Of a stretch of 64,000 nt of DNA, positions 1-13,500 are shown piece after piece; the stretch's first letter is position 1; each line of letters opens with the position of its first letter. Source of the stretch: Chrysaora quinquecirrha (taxonomy: Eukaryota; Cnidaria; Scyphozoa; Semaeostomeae; Pelagiidae); contig JACTAT010000198.1 of assembly GCA_014526335.1 (NCBI GenBank), forward strand, positions 43,468 through 107,467, given 5' to 3'. The translations under genes were made by a program, and so were the position numbers. The notes beneath the pieces were generated by a model, which saw nothing but the letters and a program-made list of their open reading frames with translations, searched no databases and was not told the DNA's origin.

Positions 1-197
1 ACATGAGATATCTTCATCATCTAAAGATAATGCCAAATTCGTTTGCTACTTGCCTTTGAGGCCTCATCGATACCCAGGCCCTGAGCCTGCTTGCCCCCCT
101 TTGCCCCACCCCTTCTTTAAATGCCCTGTTGCTTGGCCTATCTGCTGCATACTGGCAAAAGATTAGGATGTAAATTTAATGGTGGCTTTGTACTTAC

Positions 198-515
198 CCT
201 TTTCATTTTCATGCTGACTTCGACAACTACTGTATTATTATCTCGTCTGAATAAGATAAAGACATCATCTACTTCGTTCGGTAAATAAAAGTTTTCTTCG
301 TAGCTTTTCGGTCTGTCGGCCGTCATTGCTCTCCGTGTGCTTTCTTTTGGCCAGAAAAATCTATGTATCTTCAGTGCTACCGCGCTTGCGTTCATGCTGA
401 CGTAATGCTGACGCAATTCACAGGATGTGGCTGCGATTTGATCAGTGTGAGCTGTTGCATATCGTACATCCTCCCCGCATACATCTAGCAACCCTCTGTT
501 AATTTGGCTAGCCAT
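198..515 (-). CDS. First coding exon of an unrecognised gene, cut by the window edge
   Basis: The exon opens with ATG at 515, reads 106 codons without a stop and meets a strong donor (GG then GTAAGT, at 197-192), so the rest of the gene lies left of the window. I do not recognise the protein. The N-terminal part is mixed. The second half contains KSYEENFYLPNEVDDVFIL and ends in a basic MKMKR, with alternating hydrophobic and charged residues that would suit a beta-rich fold. There is no signal peptide or membrane segment. Evidence for coding is the long open frame ending exactly at a good donor; a chance ORF is the alternative. The next gene, BBOF1, lies about 1 kb away and points the same way. 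Confidence 0.45.
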
Positions 516-1525
516 ATCATCCTGATGGGCTATCTATCCCAGCAATGACAGAGATCTATCACGTTGAAACAATCCGTTGCTAAGTGCAATGTACGTATTT
601 GGCATTTAGTTTAAGCCAGGTTTCCATCGGGGTTCCATACGATACAAGCGCCAAAGGCAGTGCTGAGAATCGTTGCACGAAATGGTGCGGCCTGCTTTGT
701 TACTACTTGTCGCAGCCAATCAAGAAATCAAGTCTCGGGCATCACTGTTCATTCCATCCTAGTGACAGTCACGTGCTGTATCATCGAAGGATCACAGACA
801 CATCTCTGGTGAAAAGTTTATCCATGACCGAATATCCATGACCGAATTCAACTCTTACAGTGACTCGACGGCCGACAGTAGAAGAGCAACCGTGGCACCC
901 GTGGTACAGCCGCCAAAAGAAAGTGCCTTCATCATAGCTGAACGCGTCGAAGCACTGCCTCAGCCTGCGGTAGTAGCCGTGTGCCCGTGTCCAAGCATGC
1001 TCTCCGTGCTAATGACTATATGAAAATCAGACATTATATAGAGTTAAAGCTGTATTTCAATGGAAGTGATGTTGCTTTGCGGAAAAGTCAGATGCCTGTC
1101 TGAATATCGCAGTAGAAGACCTTGGTCAGACGCTCTATGTTTGAATTTGATTGAGCATGCAACATAGCTCGGTGTTGCTTTGGGCATCATCAAGTAGCAG
1201 CATTTCATTGAACATCCGGCAGGGCACAAAATTACTATCAACCTCGTTGTCGTTTCTTGCGCCCTTCAAATCTTAAATCTTGATTTCTAAACAAATTCGA
1301 TAGAGTTATGCAATTCGAAAGTCATTCTATTTTTTTGCAAAAAGATGAATTTCAAATTCATTCTCAAAACCTATACAATTAAAAATGGAAGTGCGTTTGC
1401 AAAAAATCTACTCCTGAAAACTTAGGCCTATACAAATTGCTTTATAAGTGAGATTTGAAAACAAATTCTACGTTAATTTTCTGCCAAATAATAAACTTTA
1501 CATCGTACATCTAGCTACTCTATAG
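516..1525. other. Intergenic stretch, no gene seen
   Basis: Lies between the 5' end of the left-edge gene and the 3' end of BBOF1 (both on -). Short open frames at 584-1023 on + have no splice logic or recognisable domain. A short direct duplication (ATTCGGTCATGGAT read on -) sits near 825-850. It presumably holds the promoter of the left-edge gene, but I see no clear element. Confidence 0.5.
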
Positions 1526-1531
1526 TTTATT
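1526..1531 (-). terminator. AATAAA polyadenylation signal overlapping the BBOF1 stop codon
   Basis: Read on the minus strand the end of BBOF1 is AAC AAA TAA A, so the canonical AATAAA hexamer includes the stop codon. If used, the 3' UTR would be only a few tens of bases. It may be chance, because the region is AT-rich. Confidence 0.35.
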
Positions 1532-4500
1532 TGTTACCAGATGCCAACAGTGGCAACTCGATTCTTTCTGGTCTCTTCAAAACGTCCTCAGTTTGGTCGC
1601 CCGCTGAATGCTGGGTAATGAATGTTGCTGATTCCGGGGGTAACGCTCTATCGTCTTCCAGAATTGTGTCTTCGCCCCCCGGAAGCGCTTTTGTGTTATC
1701 CGGGGCCTCGATTGCCAAATTCGAATCAGCTTTTCGATGCTTGTTCCTGAAATGAAGTATTCGATGCTAACATTGTCGTCGATAATGCAAAATTGTTGTT
1801 GTTGGTCATTATCTTATAATAGCTTAGATGCATACCACAAAAGATTGGTTTCCCGGACTGCATGATCAGAGAGCCAACGACGTTTCCACTGAGCTATAGA
1901 GCTCAATGAAATCACCGAGTAACTCTCCAAGTCATACAGACCAAGGCTCTCCTCCCTTTTTGACTTTTTTGTGTTTCGGCTATGTTCAGCCATATTCAGG
2001 CCCATATATATTTGTACATATTTTTTATGAACAGCGAAGGTTTTGCTGCCGATTTAGCCCACTTTTAAAATCATGGAAAAGAATCTACGAGTCTGAGTTT
2101 CTTACTAAGAATTTCTTATAAAATAAACGTATAACTACTAAATTTTAGCTGTAAAGACAAATACCTGTCATTTTTTAGGCCATTGAGCTTTGCGAACAGC
2201 AGCCTTAAGACCCTCTCTCTTTGTTCCCATGTTAAGTCTCCAATGTCAACCTTTCCTTCCAAGCCATGCCAGTTCTCTGCTTCTTTCATGTCGGAGAATA
2301 CATTGTTTGTACTGTATTCGATTGGTAGAAAATTTCGAATTTTTGGGTAGTCTGCTTTTCCAGCATGAGCAGCTAACATTTTGCTATTATAGAGAATTTG
2401 AGCTTCTTTTTTATATTGGTTTCTAAAAGAAAAGATGAATTTCATCAGTGAAAAAGTATCACCCTGGATAACGTATGTGCAGTATATCGGTGGTTGTGCA
2501 GTGCAGCGGTGGTTTTGCAGTACAGCGGAGGGATATCATCCCACCGCTGTACTGAACATCCACCGCTGTACTCATGTTATCCCTCCGCGGTACTGATGGT
2601 ATCCCTTCACTGTACTGCACAACCATCACTGTACTGCACAACCACCGCTGTACTGCACAACCACCGCTGTACTGCACAACCATCGCTGTACTGCACAACC
2701 ATCACTGTACTGCACAACCACCGCTGTACTGCACAACCACCGCTGTACTGCACAACCATCGCTGTACTGCACAACCATCACTGTACTGCACATACGTTAT
2801 CCGGGGTGAGTATCGTCACTTGCAATTTCATATATCTTAAAACTGTAACTTGCATCTTAAATAATACTCTGGAGACTTAACTAAATGCAAATTAAGGAAC
2901 CTATCAGTGACTGTATAAGTTATTTAGTCATTTTGTATACATGTGATGTTTTATTAGAAAATTCAATCCATACTGAAAGTTTTTAGCAACTTTGAGTAGG
3001 CTACTGAAAGTTTCTTAACAATTGCTTATATATCAATATTGATGACAAGATTATTGACTTGTTTTCTTCCTTCCACGGATCTTCGACTAACTTAAACAGT
3101 TGCAGCTAGGTCATGACACACGACTAAAAAAACCTCAATTGACGCTCTTTAGTGCATATTTATCAGCATATACAAATGAAAATTTACTCTGCATGTATCT
3201 AACCTGTTTCTGATGATTTCGTTTTTCACATGCTCTAGCGAATCCAAAAAGAACTTCTCTATTTCGGAACGCTAAAACAAAACAAACAATTTTTTTATGC
3301 CAGCAATTACTTGAAGATCGTCAAACCAGGACTAAGAAGATGGCGACAGAGGGTTACAGAACCTAGGCCACTGAGTAAATGGAGCTAGGAAAGAAAAAAA
3401 TGGCGGATCACGGCATGAATGGTCCCAGAACGTTTTTAAGTCTCATGTGACAGTTTTATCATGTTTTTTTCTACTACACGACATAAGCGTAAAGAGGCAG
3501 GGTATATCAATGTTAGAAAGTAAACAAGTATACGTATAACTGTAAAGCCATTATAGGATTATTATTCACATGGCTTACAATTCAATTGTTATATATGAAA
3601 TAAAACTGCCTTATGTTAAAATAAAAATTATTAAAACAGAAAACCTTCAAAATATTGTGGATTTCTAAAACTGTTGAACGAAGAGAAATTCTTCTTGGTA
3701 CCTTGAATATCTACTAAGCAAAAATCTGCTTTGTTTATGCAAAAAGTAAATACAATTGTTGTACATTGTTGCTCGTTTTCTACTCTGGATTCTAGCTTCA
3801 CTCCAGAATGCTTTTGAAAATTACTATGGTCGAAGAAATTTGTGCTGAAAAAATTGTGATATGATAGATGTTTTACTGCTTGGCCACATTGCAAAATGTT
3901 TCTCTTCAATCATTTTTTGCTTGTGAAAGCAGTGGATGTTTTAAAGTTTTTCAAAAGCATGACTAAGAGATTCTGCTTTTAAAGCAATGTTTTATGATGC
4001 AGCCAAATAGCCAAACATTGCATTTAAAGCAAATCTATAATGTTGAACCAACAATGTTTGATCGCTCTGCCAGGGCCTAAGATTTATCTGGAACAAAGGC
4101 TGTCCAGATCAATATATGCTAAATTTCATCATTTTTCCATCTCATCTTGCTTAACTAGCAAACTTCAAATGTTTGACGAACATACTGAACGTTTAACCAG
4201 GGCCTAAGGAATAACAATCAGAGCTTGATTGGGAAAACAGCTCGGAATAATAGAGTAACTTAAATGTACCTCATCTAGAATATTTTTAGCTAATTTCTTC
4301 ACTCTGTTCATTTCTCTGGTCTTTAGTTCCAATGTTCGATGTAAACGAGCTATTTCCATTCTAAAAAACAAATGATAGTGAATCACTAATCTGGAAAAAA
4401 CTAACTCTTAGATACTCTATTGTCTGGGGGTTATGGAATAAGTGAGTAATTTGGATGTGTGACGAGTTGCAGAATAATGCATAAAGCGTTTGCTGATCGG

Positions 4501-7500
4501 CGATTTTTGGAACTAATTTATTGCGACCGTCTGTTCGGCGCACTGTTTCACAAAGTTGAGTATGGTCTATTTCTACGAGTAGTTGGCAGATGATTCCCGT
4601 TAGTTGCAGCCGACCTGAGAGCTCTTTCAACCGCGATCAACGTTTTTTAAAATTAAAGTCACTTGAACGATATCCCTTCAGTTTTCAAAGATAAGAGAAA
4701 AAGAAAACAAAAAACTGTCAAGTTCTGCCTATGCAGAATGATTACTCGGAAAGCAAATATCGAATGTTCCATCAACAATGTTTGATTAATTGACCAGGGC
4801 CTATGTCCCTGGCCAAACGATCAAATATTTTCCCATTTGTTTCGCATTATTTTGTTTCCATTATTTTCCCACTCGCAAAACATTGGTTTCAAACATCTTT
4901 TTGCTTGCAACAAGCAGATATTTTCTGAAATTTTCAAAGAAAAACGTGAAATAAATAAAGATTATTTTTGCTTGTCAATCGATATTTTAGCGACGTGGTC
5001 AAACGGTCAAACATTGCTTGTAAAGCAAATCTCAAATTTTAGGTTGTTTGGCAAGGACCTAAGATACCCCCAGCTTGTAACTTGCTAGCTATAAAACATT
5101 TGAAGTTAACCTACTTGCTCTGTTCGGATTGTTGTGATGCTTTCTGAATGATTCTGGATCGCTCTGCCTCGAATTCTTTGACCATTTGACTCAAAGCTTT
5201 CTCAAGGCTCATGACTTTCTCTTGAAGCTAACGGGGAACACAAATCAAAGAGTCTTCAGGAAGAATATGACACTGGCATAACTTAATAGGAATGAATCAT
5301 TTTGATAAAACAATTGTATTATACCACACCACTACGATGGGATTTAAGCATTTCATTTTAAATACCCTTTGAGCAGTACAAAATTTCAAAATTTCAAGAG
5401 ACAGCGGAAACATTTTTTATCCAACTTAAAAGCTTTTGCACTCCTCAGAGTATAAACGTCAGAAACAGACCGAAACACCTGAGAAAAGCGATATTTATTC
5501 CCAGATGCAGATCGAAAAGCATCAATAAAAAAGTAGAGCTGAATAGGCCAATGTGTTTTCAACACCAACCATCTTGCGGGATACAGCGGAAAGACCAATA
5601 GGGATAATTGAAAAATCCTAATTTTAAAACAATCCTCGCTGTAATTTTATGCACAATTTGGGTTTTCAAGTAAGCGTTGCCCTAGGGCCGAATAGTTTTT
5701 GAGGCTAGGTTGTTGTTTGGAGGTTGACTGCTCTCTTTGTCGAAAAATGTGCTGACAAAAATCAGTAGGGAAATGCTGTGTAATCCTATGTCCTAAATCT
5801 TGACCTACGTTAAGTGCGACCTACGTACCTGGTAACACACCAGCACGAGAATTCATAAATGACTAAGCTTTTTATTGTTATTGATGGTAGAACTTAAAAT
5901 GTTAAAAGTTATCCGAGTGTTGGCAGCAACGAAGCACTTAGTAATAGCCTTTTTACTTGATTTTCGAATCGCAATGAGACGTCTCCTTTTATTTTACCTC
6001 TTTGTTTTGCTTCTGGTACTGTTTCGCTTGCACAACCTTTTCCTGTACAACCAAGCTGTTTAACTCCTAAAAAGAAAGCGAAAAATGAAAGTAACATTTA
6101 AAATTTTTCTTTTTCCAAGGAGCATATCTGCACCCCAGTAGCCCAATTTGGTCATATAAGTACAACAGTAATCATAACACACACAACTCTCTAATTATTG
6201 ATAGGTCTCTCTAATTATATAGAGTTTTACCTATAGAGGGGAGGGGGCGAATGCAACCCTTCCTAATTCAGTGACAAACATACAACGATAGAGAACAAAA
6301 GTGACGATCTCAGATCACATGAAGTCAAAAGCCGCAGAATGCTTATAGCTTGGCCCTCTGATGTTTTGGGTGGGTTCTCTTAGGCCACGGCTTAGCGATC
6401 AAATACTGTTTGCCATACATTTGAGATTAGCCTTTCAAAAACTAAACGTTTGGCCAGATCACAAAATATTGCTTGCTTGACAAGCAGAACTCGCTCGTTA
6501 ATGCTTTTGAAAACTTCAGTAACATTTTAGGCATGTATCCAACCAAAAATACTTAAAGAGTGGTGTTTTGTGATATGAGCAAACGGTCAAAAATTGTGCA
6601 CAATGTTGTTGACAATGACAATGAACTGAACATATTACTGAGCATGCCACTGAACATTTTCGGCTATGTTTAGTGTCGAGTGGAATAACGAACTGAACAT
6701 TTCACAGTTCACAAAACATCTTTGACTCCGATAAACATTCACTGAACAATGTTAAGTAACTGAACAAGATGGCCAAATGAACTGGATAATTCCCTGAACT
6801 TCAATTTTGGCAGATGTTCAGTTCATTTGTCCGAGGCCTAAGACATCCTTAGCAATCTCACGGTAGTCAGATACCCTCAAGAAAAAAATTAAGTATTTAA
6901 GTCTCAAGCAAACCAATTTTAGTTATGTTTGCTAAGTAAATAGACATACCTTGTTTATTTCACAATATATTTAGTAATATAATCATATAATATAATCAAA
7001 GGAATATAATTGAGGCTTACCTCTTCTCCAAGAAGAGATTTGTTTTTCTTTTCGAGCTCGTCTTTATACTAAAAATAAACACAGGTTAGAAGTGTTTCAG
7101 AAATTTGTAATAGAGCTTTCCAAGTCTGGACCGGCCTAATATTTTGGTGGACATCCCGAATAAGGGAATCTTCTCCGCGTGCAACGACATAGATCGAAGT
7201 CGCTTAATTAGAGGTATAAATATCGCCAAGCCAGTTCAACTTGTGAAGCAGTGTTTTGCAACGTGGTCAAACGAACAAACTTTGATTGCAAAGCTGTGGG
7301 CTACACGTGCGACTTTTTGCTTGAAATGGCGACAGGACAGAACATGTTAAAAATTGTTGCCGCGACCGAAAAATATTAGAGCCGCACGTAGCCAGCGATT
7401 GGTCTTCGAACAAAAATGTTCTGCGACCTCAGAAAATAAAGTCGCAGAACATTGATTTGGTCGAACTTTTCACGACATGTTTTTGCTTGTCATCAGTAAG

Positions 7501-10500
7501 GTCACAGCGTGTAGCCGGCTTTTTGAATTGGCGACGCAACACATTGCATTGTTTTCGCGCCTTTTCATGGAATATTTCTAGGACCCATTCCTCTTATCAC
7601 GCAAGTTGATTGTCGCAAAACTTTTGTCGCAGCATTTTGGTCGCAGTGTATAGCCACCTAAGGAATTTTCAGAACAGGACATTTTCAGGTGTATCGCGCC
7701 ACCATTTCAGCCAAAAAGTCGCACGTGCAGCTGCGGCTTAAAGAAAATCTCAATTATTTGACGAACAATGTTTCATCGTTTGGCCACGGCCTATGCTGAA
7801 GTGTGATATGCAAGGAGTAGGCCTAGTGCATACAGCGGTAGAAGAATTAAAAGAAGAGTAATACCTTTTCGAGATTTTTTGTTTCTTTCAGGTGATAACT
7901 CAATGCCTCGTTGAGTCTTACATTCTCTTTATAAACAGCTTTTGTTGTTTCGTCAAGGTTGCTGCAACAAAAATGGCAAAATGACGGTGAATGCTTGACA
8001 CACGAATGATGTTTACTTACTCTTAAGGTGTGTTTGATTGGTATAAATTCTGAGGACGGTGGACTTGGTAGACTCAGAATTTGGAAGATCTTCTAAACCT
8101 TCTGACCCAAAGGGCAGAGAATCTCCTTTTCATGAGCGAAACCCTGAAAACGAGGCGAAGTTGCTCGGTTGCAAATTTTTCAATATGCCCGATGAAATGA
8201 CGGAACACACATCACCATGTAGAAGTAGACTTATTACCTAATTACACGCTATTGCTCATCAGCCCAAGACTTCGTCAAACAGAGACCTCTCAAACTAGTA
8301 CTTTGAGCGTCCAAGCGATCCATTTAAACTAGTTCCAAGAAGACCTGAGAATGCACGAATTGGCTGGAACAAATAAAGGGTTGATTCCATACCTGACAGC
8401 CTCAACATGCGCTTGTTCAGCCAGTTCCGCTATTTTCTTGCTCGCTTCTTGTTGAAGTCTCATCTAAAGACAACAATCAAATCCAAAGTTAATAAAAAAA
8501 ATCTCAACTTACTACAAACAAAGTTATCGGCACCTTAGGCCAGATGCCAACTTTACACGGGAATAGGCAAGACTTCAGTACTCGTGTGTGATACAAGTCT
8601 AAAACTTACGCAGTTACACATCAGTCAGCTCAGCTCCGATGGTCGTGTGATTAGCACTTGTGCTTCTCACGCAACAAACCCTTGTTTGATTCTCACAAAT
8701 GTCACTAACGAGCTCCAATAAGAGCGAAACGCGTCTGGCAAGACCCCGCTTACACTTTGCCGGTATGAGACGAATACGGTACGGTACGAAACTATACCGT
8801 TTTGGCCTTGCGGCTACATTATGCCGGCACAGTTGTGATTTGAATATAGTACGAAATGAATATGAAAACGACATAGGGTAAACGCCTGAATACGGTACAG
8901 CTTGATGTCGCTTTGATGAATGAATGGGAGAATAAACAATAGCTTTTTGTTCTTGTTGATATGAAACAATAGATGTCAGACAAAAACCGATGACCTTGCT
9001 CATCACATTAATTTCATACGGGCATAGTGTAAACGGTGACTCCCAATCATTCAGCATTCATTTCATATCGACATAGTGAAAACTAAGAATGCAGCGGCAA
9101 TATTTATATCAGGGCAGGGCGAATATGAATTCGTGCTCATGTGACATTAGCCTAACTGCATGCGCTTCGGTACTTAAGGCAAGGTACCAGCCTTAAATGA
9201 ACAACGCTATGTAGTTCATCTACACTAAAGACTTGTTTCTAACCTTTTCTTCAAAGAACTTATGTTCCATATGTGACAGTGTAGTCTTGTGCTGTTTCTC
9301 TGTTTGAAATAGAGCATCTTTGATCTATGAATGAGGAAAACATTAAAGACTGAAAAATGTACAGGAGATTTTCTACCGTTTCACTTATGAAATCCACGGA
9401 GCTTGGCAGCAGAAAAGTTTGACATGTTTGCAACGAAAATTCTCATTTCGTAACTTTGCCAAAGGCGTTATTTCAAAATAAGTAGGTGTAAACAATAAAT
9501 AAACTCATACAAAACATAAACATCGATATTTAAACATAGACATTAACATAAACATAAACATGTACATAAACATAAACATAAGCAAAAACATAAACATAAA
9601 CATAAACATAAACAAAACATTCACATAAACATAAACATAAACATAAATATAAACATAAACATAAACATCAACACAAACACAAAGAAACACATAAACAAAA
9701 CATAAACATGAACATAAAAATAGGCATAAACAAAAACATAAACATAAACATAACATCAAATATAAGCATCAAACATAAACATAAACATAAACATAAACAT
9801 AAACATAAACATAAACATAAATATAAACAGGTTGACGTTTAGGGAAGCGAAGATCTCTCTCACAATGTTTTTGGTCGCCGTACTTGTTCTACAATATACA
9901 TAAACATAAACATAAACATAAACATAAACATAAACATAAACATAAACATAAACATAAACATAAACATAAACATAAACATAAACATAAACATAAACATAAA
10001 CATAAACATAAACATAAACATAAACATAAACATAAACATAAACATAAACATAAACATAAACATAAACATAAACATAAATATAAACATAAACATAAACATA
10101 AATATAAACATAAACATTAACATCAACGTAAACGTCAACATCAACATCAACACAAAAATAAACACAAACATAAGCATACACATAAGCATAAACATGGGCA
10201 TAAGCATAATTATTAACATAAAAATGAAATAAACAAAAAGTAATACATAAAAGCACATTAGCATTTAAGGAATTACCTCGTCCAATTCTTTTTGCATCTG
10301 GGCACGTTTTCTTCGAAATTCTTTCACCATTTTGAGCTCTGACTGCATCAGTTTCACCTGACAACGTAAAAAGAGAATGAACATTAAGAAAAAGTGTTAC
10401 TACTGTTAACATTCTCCCTAAACATTATTCATAGAGAAATGAAAGTTAAACGCAGTTATAAAGGCCTTCTAACAGACACGTTACACTTTGTAATTTTCAG

Positions 10501-13500
10501 ATGTAACACGCAATAGTCAAAGAGCTGTCCCAAAGGCAAGCAAGCACCGAACACTGGTATCTTAGAACGAATAAAAAGTGCGCAAAGCTTGAAGTCAAAA
10601 GGAGGTATACCACTTTTGGATTGATCAACCCAGCAGCGACATGACAAAAATACAGAAAGCCCGTAAAGAGTCAGCACAATCATTTCCCTTGAAATCGTAC
10701 AATATAACTCACCTCATCTGTTTTCTCAGAGAGTGCTTCTTGTAAATCATGAATCTTTTGTGTATAATTGTCGATCTGAAATCGAAAATTCAAGATTATA
10801 CGTCAAGATACATGATAAATATTGCTAATTTAATGCGACATAAATTTGTTTATACAAGCGTTCTAACTGCATGCGTTACCTTAGGCTGGGCACAAACCTT
10901 ACAAAGCAATGAACCTTACTTACCCGGGTTGGTATTCTAGTGTTGTTTTTGAAAAAGAACAACAAGCTACTGTATTGTTCAGAACAACAGAAGGGAAGGA
11001 GGACTAGGGGTATCTTCCTAGTTTAGTTGGTATGAGTTTGGAGCCTCCAAAGTCTCCGATTTTCCGAGAGTTTTCCAAAAGAGCGGGCTTCTGGTCTCTC
11101 AGAAGCCTCCAGGTGAAGGTGAAGGTGAAACTGTGTTTTAGCACCAGTCGCTAGGATCTCAGTAGTAGGTTAGCTAATCGAGACTTCGACATTGGCTGTG
11201 ACGCTACCGTGGCTGGGCTCGAACCCAGATCACACTGAGCTCTTGACAGCACAAGTCAGCTGGATTACACCGCGACGCCACAGCACCTTCAATCCAGAAA
11301 AAGATCCCAGAAGAACGCACCCTTAGGGCGAATTTTTTTTGTCACATTTTGTTTTCAGCAGACGCCTTCTCTTTTTGGTAGACGTCGGAACGTACTTTTT
11401 TTGATGCCGTCTTCTGAAAACGGCAGGTTTGGTAGGTGTCCAAAACCTTCTGTTCCCGAAGCTGGAAGGTTTCGCAGACATCGAAAGGAATCTCGTTCGC
11501 GCTTTAAAATGAATGGCTTAATTCGAGCTTATTCTGATCAGCCTTCCGTTTTCGGCAGCTGTGTTTTTTTGATTCAGGAAACTTTTTCCTGCAAAGTCCA
11601 CCGTTTCAAATTAGGAAGGTCTGCTAAAAACACGAGACTACCAAAAAATACGCCCAAAGACTTCCTCTTTTCCACTACTATGTCTATTTGTACAAAAAGA
11701 AACACGTGAAATAATAGGTTGCAACAAAAATAGGTCAATTGCTCTCCCTCTCTGTAATCATTACGTAATGTTTAAGGGACTCTCATTTGAAGATGTCAAT
11801 CGCACACGAGGACGAACAATCATTAAGAGAGTATGTAAGCTTCCAAATACTAATAAAGATAAATTTCTCACCAAAGCTTGCTTCTCCTTTCTTGAATCTC
11901 GCTTTAGTTCCTTGACAATCTGTTGCAACCTGTCTATCTGTAAAACCAAGGGAAAAAGATTAAGACAACTAGTTTACAAACATTAGACCTGCAAATTGCA
12001 AAATACAACAAATACAACTTTAATTTTGAAATTGTTAGTACCTAGCATACTGTAAGTGCTGAGGTAGTTTTTAAGGACACAATGTGTAGAAGTCATAGCA
12101 CCAATTTTGAATGTTTTATTTCTGTGGATATTAGTAATTCCTGCAACAGATCTTTCAAAAGCTGAAGCCTACTTCTAGCTACTAAACAGATACCAATTCA
12201 TACACCTGGGTGGACAGAAGCAAAGTTGTTTTAACAACTTGCCCAAGATTGTCTTCTCTTCAATACAAGGGGAAAGACAGGGCACAAACCTACAACATTT
12301 TTGTTCTGAGTCCTGCATGCTAACAGTGCAACAGAATCCACATTAAAATGAGGCCTCTAGATTTCCCTACCTGTTCATCTTTCTTCATATCTTCTTTTTT
12401 CAAGAAAGCAACCACTTCAACTGTATCTCTTTCGGTTTGGGCCATTTGGTTTTGAAGTGTCTCATTTTCAGATAACAGTTTTTTAGCACTCTCTCTATGG
12501 ACAATGAGAAAAAATATTAATATAGTTTACTATCAAACACCTAGATTCCCTTTTGCAATATGGTAAGTTGGTATGTTACTGTAAATTTATCATTTTTGAT
12601 TTTGTCCGTAATATTTATTTTAGAAGACTAGTATTTTTACTTTGCAACCTGTAGTATCAGTTAGCAGTACCAGATTAGTCTTGGCAAGACAAGATTCTTC
12701 CTTCTAAGAATTCATGGCCTGCACAGCCACAATGTTACCTGTCTGGGATTCTGAATCTGAGGAGACTCAAACCTTAACTTGATTTAATAGAAGGCTCAAA
12801 AAGAAGCCATTGAGGTCAATGCTATACACACAAAAAGGGGGAGTATATGGAATTGGTGTACTTACTGTGAAATATCAGACCAAGTTGACAGAAAACTTCA
12901 CTCAGGGTAACATCGTCACCAACCACTCTATTTCAGCAAAATTTCTAAATGAAGTAATATCAAAAACCAACCTGTATTCTTGTTTCGTTCTCTCAGACAC
13001 ATCAAGTTTTCCTTCCCAAAGATATGCATTTGCAACAGCATTCTTCACAACTGAATCCCTCTCTTTAGCTTTATCAGTTTTCTTCCTGTTAAAAACAGTT
13101 TGCAAAGGAAAATTTTAGATCAATACAATTTTATTTCTATGATTTGAAAAGTATTTGAGCTGAAAAAACTTTGTTATAGATCATTTTGGTAAGCAGCTGA
13201 CAGCATTGAAATCACAAGATATCAAGTTTCTGATGTTAAAATTGTATAAAGCATCTAAAATTTAGTCTAGGTACAAATTTCACTGTCCTAGTGATTGTAT
13301 TTTTAATTTTATGAGCATTCAAAGTTCCCGATTGCATAAAGGCTGAGCCACTATAAAATTGTTAACTTTGAAAGCTCGTAAAATTGATAATACAAGTGCT
13401 GAGTAGTAAAAATTTTGCACCTAGACATTAATTTGGATGCTTACTTTTGCACCAAAAACTTGATATCTTGTGTTTTCAAAAAAAATTTCACACTGTTAAA

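Noticed and set aside
2940..3090. Sequence resembling the interior of the 55675 element (TACTGAAAGTTTCTTAACAA, TATTGATGACA)
   Set aside because: Probably a fragment of the GTTTCTTA type, but no terminal repeats could be found.
8627..8700. A tRNA-like sequence on + (TGGTCGTGTGATTAGCA and TTGTTTGATTC)
   Set aside because: A and B box-like words and an anticodon-like stem are present, but the T stem does not pair and there is no tail; too weak to call a SINE or tRNA.
9756..10412. Long reading frames on both strands with VYVY, MFMF or KHKH repeats
   Set aside because: They are translations of the (ACATAA)n microsatellite in several frames; only the 10277-10357 part of one is a real exon, in a different frame.
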